The notes under the pieces: model-generated
What the model was told of the DNA's origin: nothing
Seen by the model: the letters and a program-made list of their open reading frames with translations, nothing else
Database searches by the model: none
Assembly: GCA_026075535.2 (NCBI GenBank)
Contig: AP026546.1
Span: 5,270,001-5,334,000, forward strand
DNA length: 64,000 bases
Direction of reading: 5' to 3'
Origin: Tricholoma matsutake
Taxonomy: Eukaryota; Basidiomycota; Agaricomycetes; Agaricales; Tricholomataceae
Made by a program: the position numbers and the translations under genes
Shown here: piece by piece, positions 30,701 through 42,857 of the stretch
Numbering within the stretch: the stretch's first letter is position 1
Layout of the letters: the number at the start of each line of letters is the position of its first letter

Positions 30701-33700
30701 TCCACAACCCTCGGGAACATGCCATTGGGGCTGAGGGTTGCATTGACCTTTCCCAACTGGCTGCTTACGTCTGTCTCAACGCATCCGCCCTTTCTGATCC
30801 TGAATCCCTTACCATCCTGTTATCCCTTTCCAAACAATCCCTAAAAATTCAAACTCTTATCGACTCTGGTTCCTCACATTGTTTTCTCGATTCATCATTC
30901 GTGTGGGACAACCAACTTAATACCAAAACCATTCCTCCGATTGGACTCCGACTATTTGATGGAACTTGTAACTCCACCATAACTCAAGTCGTGGAACTCC
31001 CGGTCACTTTTCCATCTGGTGAAGTGTTCAATCTGACATTTTATGTAACCTCACTGGACTCTTCCTGTTCTGCAGTACTTGGTCATAACTGGCTGAAGCA
31101 ATACAATCTGTTGATTGACTGGTCTTCAGGCCAAATAAATTTCCATTCCACAGTTCAAAGAGGTCCTGCCCCCTCAACGTCCTCTGACTCTCCTATCTTG
31201 TGTGAGTCACCTTCAACTCCGAACCTTCCAGCAGAAACCTGCGAAAACCCCATAATCACTAAACCCTTGAAACTTGTACCACCTGAGATCTCTTTCATCA
31301 ATGCCACCGCTTACATGTGTGCAAGCAAACTTCCTGGGGCTGCTGCCTTTCAGATGACATTCTCCCTGGAAGGACTGGTGGCTAAATCCTCGGCAGTGTC
31401 CAGAAATCCCCTGGACCTTTCTGATGTTCCAGAAGAATATCACAAATTTGCAGATGTTTTCAATAAACAAAAAGCCGACACCCTTCCTCCACACCGTCCT
31501 TATGACCTCAAGATAGAGACGGAGGATAATGCTCCCCCACCTCCAGGTCACATGTACTCCCCCTCTCCCTCTGAGCTCGAGGCCCTCCAAATATTCATTG
31601 AAGAAAATGTTTGTTCAGGCTTCATCCGCCCCTCCAAATCCCCTCACGGCGCTCCTATACTCTTTGTCAAGAAAAAGGATGGGAGTCTCTGACTTTGCGT
31701 TGACTACCGGGGACTCAATTGCATCTCAAAAAAGGACCGCTACCCACTTCCTCTAATCTCAGACCTCCTGGACTCTCCGGGAAAGGCACGTGTGTTCACC
31801 AAAATTGACCTCTGGCATGCTTATCACTTAGTCTGCATTGCTGAGGGAGATGAATGGAAGACCACTTTCCACACGCGCTATGGTTCTTTTGAGTGGCTGG
31901 TAGTTCCTTTCAGACTCACCAATGCACCTGCTGCCTTCCAGTGCCTCATGAACGACATCTTCAGTGACCTATTAGATGTCAGTGTCATTGTCTATCTTGA
32001 TGATATCTTAATCTACTCCAACAACATGAGTCAACACAAGGCTCACGTCAAGGAAGTCCTCCGGAGACTCCGGAAGAATGGCCTCTACGCTGCTCCGCAG
32101 AAATGCGAGTTCCATAAAGACAGCATGGAATACTTGGGGTTCATCCTCTCTCCAGATGGGCTCCAGATGTCCAAAGATAAAGTCAAAACCATCCTCGACT
32201 GGCCCGAACCTCGAAAGGTTAAGGATATCCAATCCTTCCTGGGATTCTGCAACTTCTACTGATGGTTCATCCATGGATATTCTGACATCGTCATTCCACT
32301 CACCAGACTCACCCAGAAACATATGCCTTGGGACTTTGGCAAGAAATGTCAAGAAGCCTTCAACAAACTAAAAGAAGAATTCACTCATGCCCCAATATTC
32401 ACTCAATGGCTACCAGATTCCCACATTATCTTGGAGACAGACGCCTCAGATTATGCCTTAGCAGCAATCCTTTCCATCTATACCTTGGATGGAGAAATTC
32501 ACCCAGTTGCATTCCACTCTCATTCCTTCAACCCGGCTGAATTGAACTATGACACCCACAATAAGGAACTTCTTGCCATCTTCAAAGCTTTCAAACACTG
32601 GCGAAAGTACCTCTAAGGTTCTGGAAATCCAATAGATGTGGTCACGGATCACAAAAACTTGGAATACTTCAGTACCACAAAACTCCTTACTCGTCATCAA
32701 GCTCAGTGGTCAGAATACCTTTCACAGTTCAACCTTGCCATCCGCTTCCCTGGTAAACTAGGGGCTAAGCCTGATGCGCTCACTAGATGCTGGGACGTCT
32801 ACCACAAAGGGAGAAATAGTGACTTTGCCTCAGTAAATCCGAGCAACTTCCGTCCAGTCTTTACTCAAGAACAACTCACATCCTCCCTCCGAGCCACTTT
32901 CCTTGCTACTCCTATCCTCTGTCAAGCCATCCTCATGGACATTGAAAAACTCCACAATGATATTTGATCTTCACTTCCTCTTGATCCCATCTCCTCCTCA
33001 CACCTTCCTTCACCATCCACCCCAAATTGGTCACTAGACGACAGTGGACTTCTCCACCACTTCGACCGGATTTATGTTCCAGATGTTGCGGACCTCCGTC
33101 TTAAAGTCTTACAATACAAGCATGACCACATCCTCTCAGGTCACTATGGGCAAAACAAAACTCTTCAGCTTATCCAACAGGAATATGTCTGGCCCAATCT
33201 CTGCACCTTTGTGCAGGACTTTTGCAAGTCTTGTACTACCTGCAAACACTCCAAATCTCCCCACCACAAACCCTATGGATTTCTGAAGCAACTTCCGGTC
33301 CTGGAAAGGCCTTGGAACTCAATCTCCATGGACTTTATCGAACAGTTACCAGACTCCAATGGTCACACTGCCATCCTAGTCATTGTAGACCGACTCTCCA
33401 AACAGGGTATCTTCATCCCCACAGTAAACAAAATCATGGCACAAGAACTCGCTAATCTCTTTGTCATGCACATCTTCTCCAAACACGGTGTTCAGTCCCA
33501 CATCACCTGTGACCGGGGTTCTGAGTTCATTTCCCATTTCTTCTGCTCTCTCGGGCAAGCCCTGGACATGAAAATCCATTTCACTTTGGGTTACCATCCA
33601 GAAGGCGATGGACAAACCGAACACCTCAACCAGACCCTCGAACAGTACTTGCGGATCTTCTGCAACTACCAACAGGACAACTGGTCCCAGCTTTTACCCT

Positions 33701-34401
33701 TAGGGGAATTTGCATACAACAATGCCCCCTCAGCTTCCACCGGAGTTTCACCCTTCTTCACCAACAAGGGTTACCACCCAAACATCATGGTTTTCCTGGA
33801 GCGTGAACTAGCCTTGCAATGCGCATGCCATTTTGTGTTTGACCTTGATGATCTCCACCAGGAACTCCGGAAGCAACTCTCAGAAGCACAGAAGTGCTAT
33901 CAAGGTCCTGCAGACAAATGTCAGGCACCCACTCCTGACTTCAAAATCAGTGATTATGCTTTCATCAAAGGCGAGCACCTATGCACTACAAGACCCTCCA
34001 AGAAGCTCTCAGAAAAGTTCTATGGCCCTTTCGAGATCATTGCCCGTCTGGGTACTCACTCAGTTACCCTTCGACTTCCAGATCACCTCTGGGGTGTCCA
34101 CCCGGTATTCCATCTCTCCCAACTAGAAGAAGACACTCCCAACACAATTCCTAATCGTATTCAACCTCCACCTCTGGTCATTATAGACAACAAACTGGAG
34201 TACAAGATTGTGGAAATCCTCGATTCAAAGATTGACAACCACTGTCGATGCAAGTTACTCTACTTCGTATGGTGGGAAGGTTACCAAGGAACTGACAAAG
34301 AAACCTCCTGGCTTCCAGCTATGGAACTTGATCATGCCCAGGAACTTGTTATGGACTTCCACACTCATTACCCAGGGAAACCCGGACCTCTTTCCACTTA
34401 A
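30700..34401 (+). pseudogene. gypsy 1 Pol: protease, RT, RNase H, integrase, chromodomain
   Basis: Domains in order: aspartic protease ([23 protein letters not shown]); RT ([20 protein letters not shown], catalytic YLDDILIYS near 31992); RNase H ([23 protein letters not shown]); HHCC integrase zinc finger (33121-33270); integrase core (MDFIEQLP, CDRGSEFIS, DGQTEHLNQTLE, so D-D-E is kept); chromodomain near the end (YKIVEILDSKI, YFVWWEGY, ETSWLPAMEL). Chromodomains direct integration to chromatin marks. Stops at 31690 (TGA), 32260 (TGA), 32614 (TAA) and 32965 (TGA) break it; the three TGAs lie where Arg is expected ([25 protein letters not shown]). Confidence 0.93.
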
Positions 34402-34668
34402 CACCCTTTATTTTTCAAACAAGATCCTCAGAAAATTATTATTAGAAAATTTCAAAGAAAAAAACTCTGGATTCCCCACCCATTTCCTACTCCTCCCCTA
34501 CTCCCTCACCCCTGCTTCATCAGCAAGTCCCAGCAGCTCCCCTTGTACCTCCAACTCCTCCTCTTCACCCTCTTCTTCTTCATCCTCTCCATCCTCTTCC
34601 TCCTGGCTCCACTCCAGATCCAATGCCACTAGGATGTCCAACATTGTTTCCTGGATGCCAATCACACC

Positions 34669-35369
34669 CTAGCTTATCACCCGGAGCTCCCAGAGTTCCT
34701 GCATTTCTTTCTTCACCCCCTTTACCACCCCCACCAACTCCTTAAGCAACTCCATCACTCCCTCATTCTCCCCTAGCCCAGGTCCCGCCTGCAACACCTG
34801 GCCCTCCCACACCACCTCTTCGCACTTGTGCTTTGCTTTTGTGCAGGGCTCACAGGCCCGACCCCAGGTTCCCATCCGGAAACATGACAACTTTTGATTT
34901 GAACATCTACCAGGAGTGAGCATACAAGGGCAACAAGAATAAAGAGTGACTCACCTTTTGCAAGAAATAGTGGCTTGCAGCCGCAAAGGGACTTCATTCT
35001 CGGGTACCTCTACCCTCTCCTTTCCTTTCACCTTCTTCTTGGGGGGGAGCTCCCTTCAGCCTCTTCAGGCTCCACTTCTGCGGCTTTCCGCTTCTTTTCT
35101 GCCCTCTTAGCAGCAGCGGTCTTCTTCCATTCCTCCTCTGCAGCCTTTTTCTTGGCCTCCACCCTAGCCGCCTCCACTTTTGCAGCCTCCTCAGCAACCC
35201 TGCACTCCTCAGCCTCCCTCGCCTCTTCCTCGAGCTGGAGCTCCTCCATCAGCTTTTCTTGCTGGGCCCTGAGGGCTGCGATCTTCTCTGCATGCAAGGA
35301 CATGTTAGAGGTGGTGGTGGTTGAAGAAAAAGCCTGAGAACCCATCAACATCAAAATCAACATACCCAA
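34669..35369 (-). CDS. Antisense ORF: coiled coil plus half zinc cluster
   Basis: On the strand opposite to gypsy 1, between its pol and 3' LTR. The first part (35351 leftwards) is a Glu/Ala/Lys-rich coiled coil (MSLHAEKIAALRAQQEKLM, then EEEAREAEECRVAEEAAKVE) ending in KKRKAAEVEPEEAEGSSPP. After a frame change at a run of seven G's (35041-35047) and a probable intron starting with GTGAGT at 34954, it continues RACEPCTKAKHKCEE, an exact C-x2-C-x6-C like the first half of a fungal Zn2Cys6 cluster. It then ends in VKGVKKEMQELWELRVIS. Coiled-coil/zinc-cluster proteins of this style are common in Agaricomycetes; being encoded antisense inside a gypsy is notable. Function unknown. Confidence 0.5.
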
Positions 35370-35410
35370 TTTGGATTCAAACCTTCACATGCCTCATAGG
35401 CTCAGCACTA

Positions 35411-35422
35411 AGGGGGAAATAC
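35411..35422 (+). other. Polypurine tract of gypsy 1
   Basis: AAGGGGGAAAT lies next to the right LTR, which starts at 35423. Confidence 0.8.
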
Positions 35423-36006
35423 TGTCAAGACCGATTCTTCTGACCGGACTTCCAATCATTTTCTGCCCCCCTTCCTGGCTGCCTTACATCACAGCCCACC
35501 TCCTATCAGCAGCACTGCCTAGAGGCAAAATTCCCTCATTTCCAATTAAGTGAAATGGTTTCAGGAATTGCCTCAGAAGCCGGTTTTCATATTAGCCACA
35601 GCCTCGGAAACTCCAACCTTAGTATTTAAGCTAGCTACTTCCATTTTGTATCGCCAGTTTGTAAATCAACCAAGTCTCCCACTTAATCCTATCCTCTTTA
35701 AAACTCCAATTATGTTCTTAAGTCATTCTCGAACTCTTGCTCATCCTCTCTGGAAACTCTCTGGACCTCTGGTCATCTTCCTTACCCTCACCTTGAAATT
35801 AGGACACTTGACGAGGAGAAGGGCGCAACTTCTTATAAGTTGAAGCCAAGTCCTTTCTGCTCCCCCACTTGGTATGACACATCAAGTAAACCCTGCCCTG
35901 GATTTCTGTAGGATTCCCTGTCTTACTTGTTCCATCCTCTACAACTCCTATTGTCCAGGTATGACCAGAATTCTGACAACTTCCCCTTCAAGTTCAGTAC
36001 TTAACA
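35423..36006 (+). repeat. 3' LTR of gypsy 1
   Basis: 584 bp, same ends as the left LTR. It is followed by GCACA, the second copy of the target duplication. Confidence 0.95.
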
Positions 36007-36011
36007 GCACA

Positions 36012-36618
36012 GGAATTTGGTTGACAGATTTAATGTCGATAAACACAGTCCTAAACCAGACTGTATCACATGTACCAAGGTGAAGCAACACATAGAACCC
36101 TTTCCTAAAATATCCACACGACAAACTGAACCTGGAGAATTGATGCATATTGACTTATGGGGACAATACATGATCAAATCTATAAATGGAAATCAATATT
36201 ACTTGTTATGTGTGGACGATGCAAAATGCTACATAACCATCCAGTGTTTGAAAGAGAAATTGGACTCAACACAAGCAGTAATAAATTATTTGGCACATCT
36301 AACAACTCAAGGTCAAAAACCAAAGGGGATCCAAATTGATTGCGGAAAAGAATTTGTAAACAAGAAGTTGGAAAAATGGTGTAATGAATGCAGTATAGAA
36401 GTAAGACTAACTGCGCCATACTCACCTTTGCAGAATGGCATTGCAGAGCAAATGAATCGAACTCTTGTTGAACTATCACGGGCCATGATAACTGCCAACC
36501 AACTTCCCGAATTTCTTTGGGAATATGCAGTTTTACATGCCACTTACCTTTGTAACCGATCATTTACGAAACATCTCCCAAAATCAACACCTTATGAAGG
36601 ATGGCACAAAATAAAACC
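36012..36618 (+). pseudogene. copia element 2 integrase, cut by LINE insertion
   Basis: Resumes after gypsy 1. Zinc-binding tail (PDCITCTKVKQHIEPF), then the integrase core with all three acidic residues visible: GELMHIDLWGQY, GIQIDCGKEF and LQNGIAEQMNRTLVEL. The frame is open to GWHKIKP, where the LINE target duplication starts. Compared with the family, a short part between the pre-integrase WH and NLVDRFNVD is missing. The continuation is found at 42858-43272. Confidence 0.88.
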
Positions 36619-36760
36619 TGGACACCTCTTGACTTTGTACCGCCACCATCTCAAAAAACTCCCACAGTTCAAGGACCAAAGGAGGAGAGGAGGAGGCAGA
36701 ACATAAAGTACCGAATAGCATAAGACCACACATTCCAGAGCTATAAACGTACATAGAACT

Positions 36761-38369
36761 ATGTCTCAACCCCCTGGACCCACACCCCCACAAACAAGAC
36801 AAAAAACCAGCACAACAACCAAGAAAACACAAAAAGAGCTAGAAAACACGGATGGAATGAACACTGATGTGCAAACAAAAGAACAGGCCATTGCTTTCCT
36901 GATGGCAAAACCCCGGTAAACCCATTGATCTGCAGACCATATCTCACATACTACTACAGTTCGGGCACGCAGCTGTCAGCCTTAGGATGCCAAGAACCCT
37001 AATGGATGGGATGAGAGTGGTTGCCTTCCTATTGGCCGAAGCTAGCTCACACCAGATGGCCACCAAAATCACCGCATCAATCAAAAGTCAACTCCAAGAA
37101 TACATGGAATCATTTACTGCCAACGTGGAAACCATGCGAGATGCCATAGAACACGTAACTGGAGCAGCAAAGGAAATAACAGGAAAAATGGATGACCTAA
37201 AGGATGGCTTCCAAGAGTCAGCAGAACAAATAGTGCAAGCGACCCAAGATCTCACTGACATAAATGAGAATACAAACACAGTGATGACACCCCATCAGAA
37301 TGCAATGTATGCAACAATAACACAGCAACAGATCCCCCCAGCACACGCATCGGTTGTAACAAGGGGAGAAATAACTGACAAGCAGATACTGATTCGGAAA
37401 GACCCAAATGCCACTGACAACATACTGGAATCCCTCACAGAAAAAGACCTAGTAGCAAAAGCAAACATGGCCCTCAACCTCATGGGGATCGCAGCAGCCG
37501 ATAAGCTGCCAGAAACAACTTTTGTCGGAGCAAAGAAACTATGCAATGGGAATGTACTCTACCAATTGAACACCAGAGACACAGCAACCTGGATAAAACA
37601 GACAGACGTACAAAATGCCTTCATAACAAACTATGGGGGCACATCCAATGTGCAAAACAAACTATACTACATTATAGCCAAGTTCGTCCCCATGACCTTC
37701 GATGCAGGATCCAGCTATGCACATGCCAAGGTAGAACAAGATAGCACGTTAAGCACTAATGCTATAGGCTATTCAAAATACATAAAACCGATGCACTTAC
37801 AAACCAGCAACCAAAAAGTCGCTGATGTAGTATTCAGCTTCAATGAATGTAAGGGGGTGAATACAGCAATCAAATATGGCATGTTCGTGGAGGGAAAACA
37901 CCCGAATGTACATGAAATGCTAACCGAACCGCAAAGATGCCTACGATGCCAGAAATTCGGACACTATGTACCCAACTGCAAAGCAAACATGGATACCTGT
38001 GCACGATGCGGTGGAGGGCACCGAATGGCACAGTGCATAATCACAGACACAGCATCATTCTGCTGTACCAACTGTGCAGGCACAGGAGCCAAGGGACATG
38101 GAGCAGCCGACAAGAATTGCCCGACTTTCAATGCAGAGAAGGAAAAGATCCAAGTGCGTATCCCAGAGAATAAGTACAAATTTTTTCCGACTGCGATACC
38201 ATGCACGTGGACACTACTAAACAAGCCAGACACAACCACAGACTATCAACATCAGCACCAACACCAACACCAAAACCACCAACACCAATGGAACACGGGA
38301 TGGAGTGCACACCCCGAAGACCGAAGGAACCAACAAAGATTCATGGATGACTGGCATACTGTACGATGA
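36761..38369 (+). pseudogene. LINE ORF1, nucleic-acid-binding protein, one frameshift
   Basis: It starts MSQPPGPTPPQTRQK at 36761. The frame shifts once at the CCCC run near 36911, then stays open to 38369. There is a coiled-coil-like N-terminal half (TASIKSQLQEYMESFTANVE) and a central region of RNA-recognition type. Three zinc knuckles follow: CLRCQKFGHYVPNC, CARCGGGHRMAQC and CTNCAGTGAKGHG...C. The tail has (QH)n repeats. ORF1 proteins coat LINE RNA. It is the best-preserved part of this LINE. Confidence 0.85.
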
Positions 38370-38607
38370 TGTGGCAGACCCCCCAGCCTACACAACAGGC
38401 CACAAGATAATGGATGGCCCATGAAACCAGCACAGATGACACTAGACACCTATATCAACAACACACAGACAAACAGCCAGCACCAACAAAACCAAAGACG
38501 CAACCCGATACAACAAAACACACTATGGGGAGACATGGACAGGCATGAACAACACACAGAACTGCAAATGGAGGCGGCAATGAACAGGGAACCCTCCCCC
38601 CTCAAAT

Positions 38608-41600
38608 ATGTCTGAAAACCAAGAACAGGAAGTAACCCAGAGACTGCTACAAATCCAGCAACAAAACATCAACAAATCCCTCCTAAGCCAGCTCGATCTA
38701 CTACAAAGCCTGAAGCGAAACACCTACTGTGTGTGTGCGATACAAGAACCGTACATCAACTTTAAGGGACACACACGAGCTAATCAAAACTGGACGACGA
38801 TATACCCCAACACGCATCAAAAGCACCCAGACAGAACAAGATCTATTACCCTCATTAACGCTGACCTCCTGATGGATGCATGGAAACAAATCGACTTTGA
38901 ACACCCAGACATCACTGCAATCGAAATATGAGGTGAATTCAGTATGCTATGCATCATTAATGTATACAACGACAGAGACAATAATGGCGCACTAACACAC
39001 ATATCCGCATTCATGTGAGATCAAGAAAGACGGAGACACACAGCAAACCCACTCCACACTATGTGGTTGGGAGACTTCAACCGACACCACCCACTATGGG
39101 ATGAACCATGAAATGTACACCTATTCACAAAGGAAAACCTCGACCTAACACAACCACTGCTCAACATGCTAGGATGCCACAATATGAAAATGGTACTCCC
39201 CCCGCACATACCAACATTACGATCACACAGCACAGGCAACCACACCCGGGTTGACAATGTATTCTGCACAGAGGATCTCATGGATGCAATAATAAAATGC
39301 AACACCAACAATGCAAAGCGACTGATAAAAAGTGACCACTTCCCAATCATCACGCAAATCAACATACATGCACCGAAGACAGCATGGAAACCAAGACGGA
39401 ACTTCAGAATGACTGACTGGACAAAGTTGGTAAACACACTGAAAGACAACCTTGCTAATCTTCCCCCACCAACGGAAATAGAGACAGTACAAGAATTCGA
39501 GGACAAGCTCAAAACACTGAATGAAATGATACAAGGCACGATCAAGAAACATGTCAAACTGACAACACCAAGCCCATACTCAAAGAGGTGGTGGTCAAAA
39601 GACCTAGCAAACGAGAAGAAAAAAATGCACCAACTCGGAGGATGATCAAAATACCACTGTCAAAACAACCAACACCCAGTACATGAGGAATACCAACGCC
39701 AATGCAACCACTACTCGGAAAAGATACGAACAGCAAAAGCAGAACACTGGTTAGCATGGCTAGAGGGGCTCGATCAATCCAGTATATGGCAGGCAAGCAG
39801 ACTAGTAACATCACTGGTGACTGATGCAGGAAAAGCTAGAATCCCAATACTACAAGTCAAAGACCCAGTGACAAGAAGAGTAGTAAGAGAAGCGGCAGAC
39901 AATGGCAGCAAGGGCCAAATATTCTACGACACCTACTTCCCACTGCCAAACCCGATGCCAACAGCAACACCACAGGACTACCAATATCTGCCACCATGAT
40001 GGAAGTTCATGAACATTACCGATGAACAGATACACTGAGCAATAAAAAAGATGAAGCCATACAAGGCCACCAGGAGTGGAACGACACCAAATTTGGTGCT
40101 AGTACACACCAGAGAAGAACTTGTCCCACATCTAGGCCCCCTCTTTCGAGCTACCAACACGTTAAAATATTATCCACAGGAGTGGGCGCGTACAGAAACC
40201 TTAATCCTGAAAAAACCAGGAAAACCAGATTACACATCCCCAGCAGCATGGCACCCAATAGTGCTATCTGTTGGAATGGCCCGCCTGCTCAACAGTTGTC
40301 AGACAGACGATATCGTCACCATGTGTGAGAAATACAATATACTCCCAGCCAACCACTTCGGAGCAAGACCAGGACGCACCACGACCAACTCCATACACCT
40401 ACTAGCAAAGACCATAAAAGATGCATGGCACAAAAGGCAAGTCGTATCAACCCTATTCCTTGATGTCAAAGGTGCATTCCCTAGTGTAGACATCAACCGA
40501 CTCATCCACAACATCAGAAAAAGAGGCATACCACAGGAATACACAGAATGGATGAAGAGATGCCTTGATAACTGACACACCACCCTATCCTTCGATGACT
40601 ACCAAACAACAATGTTTGCCATACAGAATGGTCTGGACCAGGGAGACCCATTCTCAGGAATATGCTATCTGATATACAACGCTGACCTACTAAAAATCCC
40701 AGTTCTCAGGACAGGTGAACAGATACTACTATTTGTAGATGACGCAGTGGTAATAGTCACTGGCAAAGACTTCTTCAAAACACACGAAAAACTACAAAGC
40801 ATCATGAACTGAAGCGAAGGCATATTCGAATGGGCCAAAGACCACAGTTGTGAGTTCAGAATCAAAAAATTCCAGCTACTCGACATCACAAAGAAACTAG
40901 CCCTGCACCCGCTAAACCCCCGAAAATGGATACCAACACCAAGACGAGCCCTAGTGCTAGGAAACCAACGCATACCGTCGAAGGAGACGGCAAAATTCCT
41001 GGGAGTAATGGTAGATAACAAACTGAACTGGAAATCACAGTGTGCAGCGGCAATCGCGAAGGGACAAGACTGGTTAATCCAGTTTGGGAGACTGTCCCGG
41101 ACATCCCAAGGAATGAATGCAAGATACATACAACAACTATACCTTGCCATCACAGTCCCCCATATGCTATCAGCCATGGACATCTTCCTCACACCACAGC
41201 AGAACGTGGGCAAAAGTACAAAGGATCGCAGAGCAAACCAGGCAATAGTGAAGAAACTAGCATCAATACAGAGATGAGTGGCAATCATGATAATGGGTGC
41301 AATGAAAACCACCGCAATGGATGCACTAGAAGTTATGGCAAACCTAATCACGTTCAACCTGCTGATCAACAAACACCGACAATGAGCTGCCATCCGTCTC
41401 ACAACACTACCAGCAACACACCCCCTACACAAGCCAGTCACAAACGCCGCAAGCAGACTAGTAAAATGACACCCAACCCCACTGCATGACCTCATGCACA
41501 GATACAACATCAAACCACAGACCACCAAAACAATCAAAGCAGTACGCTTCGACACAAGATGGAAACCAGAGGTAAAAACCAAGATCGCCAACAATGCTGA

Positions 41601-42578
41601 TAGCACAATAGCGGATGCAGAACAGGACAACCCAGATGCAAAAGTGTTCACCAACAGCTCAGGTATGGAAGGAAAAATAAGTGCGGCAGCGGTTCTATAC
41701 AGGAATGGAACAATGAAAACCAAGCTATGCTACAGGCTGGGCTCACAGCGACACCACACGGTGTATGAAGGAGAGGGAGTAGGCGTAATCCTAGGAACCA
41801 AGCTAATCACCAAGGAGAGGGGAATACAGTCAGCCATCATTTACATTGACAATCAAGCTTCCATTGCTGCCACACTACTAACAAAACCCACCTCAGGCCA
41901 CTACATATTTGATGCATTTCATGAGAACATCAATATACTGAAGAAGAAACATCATGGAATGCGGATAATGGTTCAATGGATACCAGGACACACAAAGGAG
42001 TGGAGGGCAATGAACAGGCAGACAAACAAGCAAAGAGAGCCATAACAGAAGGAAGCAGCGACACATGAGACCTGCCAAAGTCACTCAAGAAAATGCTACC
42101 CCACAGCAAGTCCGCAATGAAGTGGGCATACAGCAGCGAGAAGCTAAAATGCGACACACAGAAGGCATGGCAAAAATCACCGCGATTCATGAAGATGAAG
42201 AAAACAGACCCCACCGTGACATCAAACAAGTACACCCAACTCATCATGAACTTACCGAGAGAAATAGCCAGTGCACTGTCGCAACTAAGGACAGGCCACA
42301 CACCACTAGCTAAGCACTTACACCGCATTGGAAAACTAGACTCACTGATCTGCCCAGCTTGCGAGCAGAGTGAAGAAACAGTACAGCACTTCATGCTACA
42401 CTGCCCTGTGCACCAGACAGCCAGACAAGTCTTATGCAACAGCACAGGTGGAAGAGACATCAACATCACAAAGCTACTCACAACCGCCAAAATGCTGCCA
42501 GCGCTCTTTCGATACGTCGCTGCAACCGGCCACTTCCACAACACGTTTGGAGACCTACCGCCACTAGAGAAAGTATGA
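38608..42578 (+). pseudogene. LINE ORF2: endonuclease, RT, RNase H, stopped only by TGA
   Basis: Domains in order: AP-type endonuclease (AIQEPYIN, WLGDFNRHHPLW, SDHFPIITQI); RT (TLFLDVKGAFPSVDI, NGLDQGDPFSG, catalytic LLFVDDAVVIV); RNase H (VFTNSSGMEGKI, where Asn replaces the first catalytic Asp, then YEGEGVGV, YIDNQASIAA); and the terminal knuckle LICPACEQSEETVQHFMLHC. One frame runs from 38608 to about 42000 with eleven in-frame stops, all TGA: 38929, 39016, 39109, 39643, 39997, 40036, 40573, 40810, 41275, 41383, 41467. After one frameshift near 42000 a twelfth TGA sits at 42066. Conserved neighbours (IH-AIKKMKPYKAT, QR-VAIMIMGAMKTTA, VK-HPTPLHDLM) suggest arginine at these sites. Confidence 0.92.
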
Positions 42579-42680
42579 CAAAGGAATGGAGAAAGAGGAT
42601 AGGAGAGAACCAAACAGCACGATGGAAGGCATCATACCCTATACATGGTCCCAGTACCACTTAGTTGAGTGCCAACGGCG

Positions 42681-42710
42681 CTTTGAGGACCATTTTACGG
42701 TCCTTCAAAG
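42681..42710 (+). other. Stem-loop in LINE 3' UTR
   Basis: CTTTGAGGACC, a 7-base loop, and GGTCCTTCAAAG pair over 11 bp with one bulged base. Many LINE reverse transcriptases recognise a 3' UTR hairpin; this one is 116 bp upstream of the (AAAAT)n tail. Confidence 0.6.
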
Positions 42711-42823
42711 CAGATGACAAAGAAAATCACCACAGGGAGGGGAAGGACTATATTGCACACTCATGTATATTTACTCTCTCACATATGGTTCACCACAAAG
42801 GAGAATAAATGGGAAAATAGGGA

Positions 42824-42855
42824 AAATAAAAATAAAAATAAAAATAAAAATAAAA
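42824..42855 (+). repeat. (AAAAT)n tail of the LINE
   Basis: About five AAAAT units at the 3' end. The last copy merges with the target duplication. Confidence 0.85.
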
Positions 42856-42857
42856 CC

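Larger units (their letters stand above)
28661..36006 (+). mobile_element. Ty3/gypsy chromodomain element 1 (7346 bp), TSD GCACA
   Basis: Complete element with 584-bp LTRs (28661-29244 and 35423-36006), gag, pol with C-terminal chromodomain, and a polypurine tract before the right LTR. GCACA flanks it at 28656-28660 and 36007-36011. It is inserted in copia element 2; removing it with one GCACA rejoins the copia text. The LTRs differ at 16 positions, all transitions and nearly all at CpG. Five premature stops disable it. No tRNA-type primer site follows the left LTR; chromoviruses of the Tf1/sushi group prime themselves, which may apply here. Confidence 0.95.
36619..42846 (+). mobile_element. 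Tad1-like LINE (about 6.2 kb), TSD AAAATAAAACC
   Basis: A full-length non-LTR element with ORF1, ORF2 (endonuclease, RT, RNase H, C-terminal zinc knuckle), a 3' UTR hairpin and a (AAAAT)n tail. The duplicated target AAAATAAAACC is at 36608-36618 and 42847-42857; removing the LINE restores copia codons as GWHKIKP-NISHLWEFGS. Presence of RNase H with a two-ORF plan and CCHC ORF1 fits the Tad1/I group known from fungi. ORF2 is stopped only by TGA codons. Confidence 0.93.

Noticed and set aside
39021..39557. 178-residue minus-strand frame
   Set aside because: Antisense shadow of the LINE endonuclease region.
40665..41723. 352-residue minus-strand open frame
   Set aside because: It lies wholly opposite the LINE RT/RNase H coding region, has no recognisable motif, and is a shadow of the ORF2 codon pattern.
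38608..42578. A variant genetic code in which TGA is sense
   Set aside because: Intact frames here use TGA as a real end (gypsy 2 gag, F-box gene at 3752), and CGA to TGA decay explains the pattern in unrelated genes.
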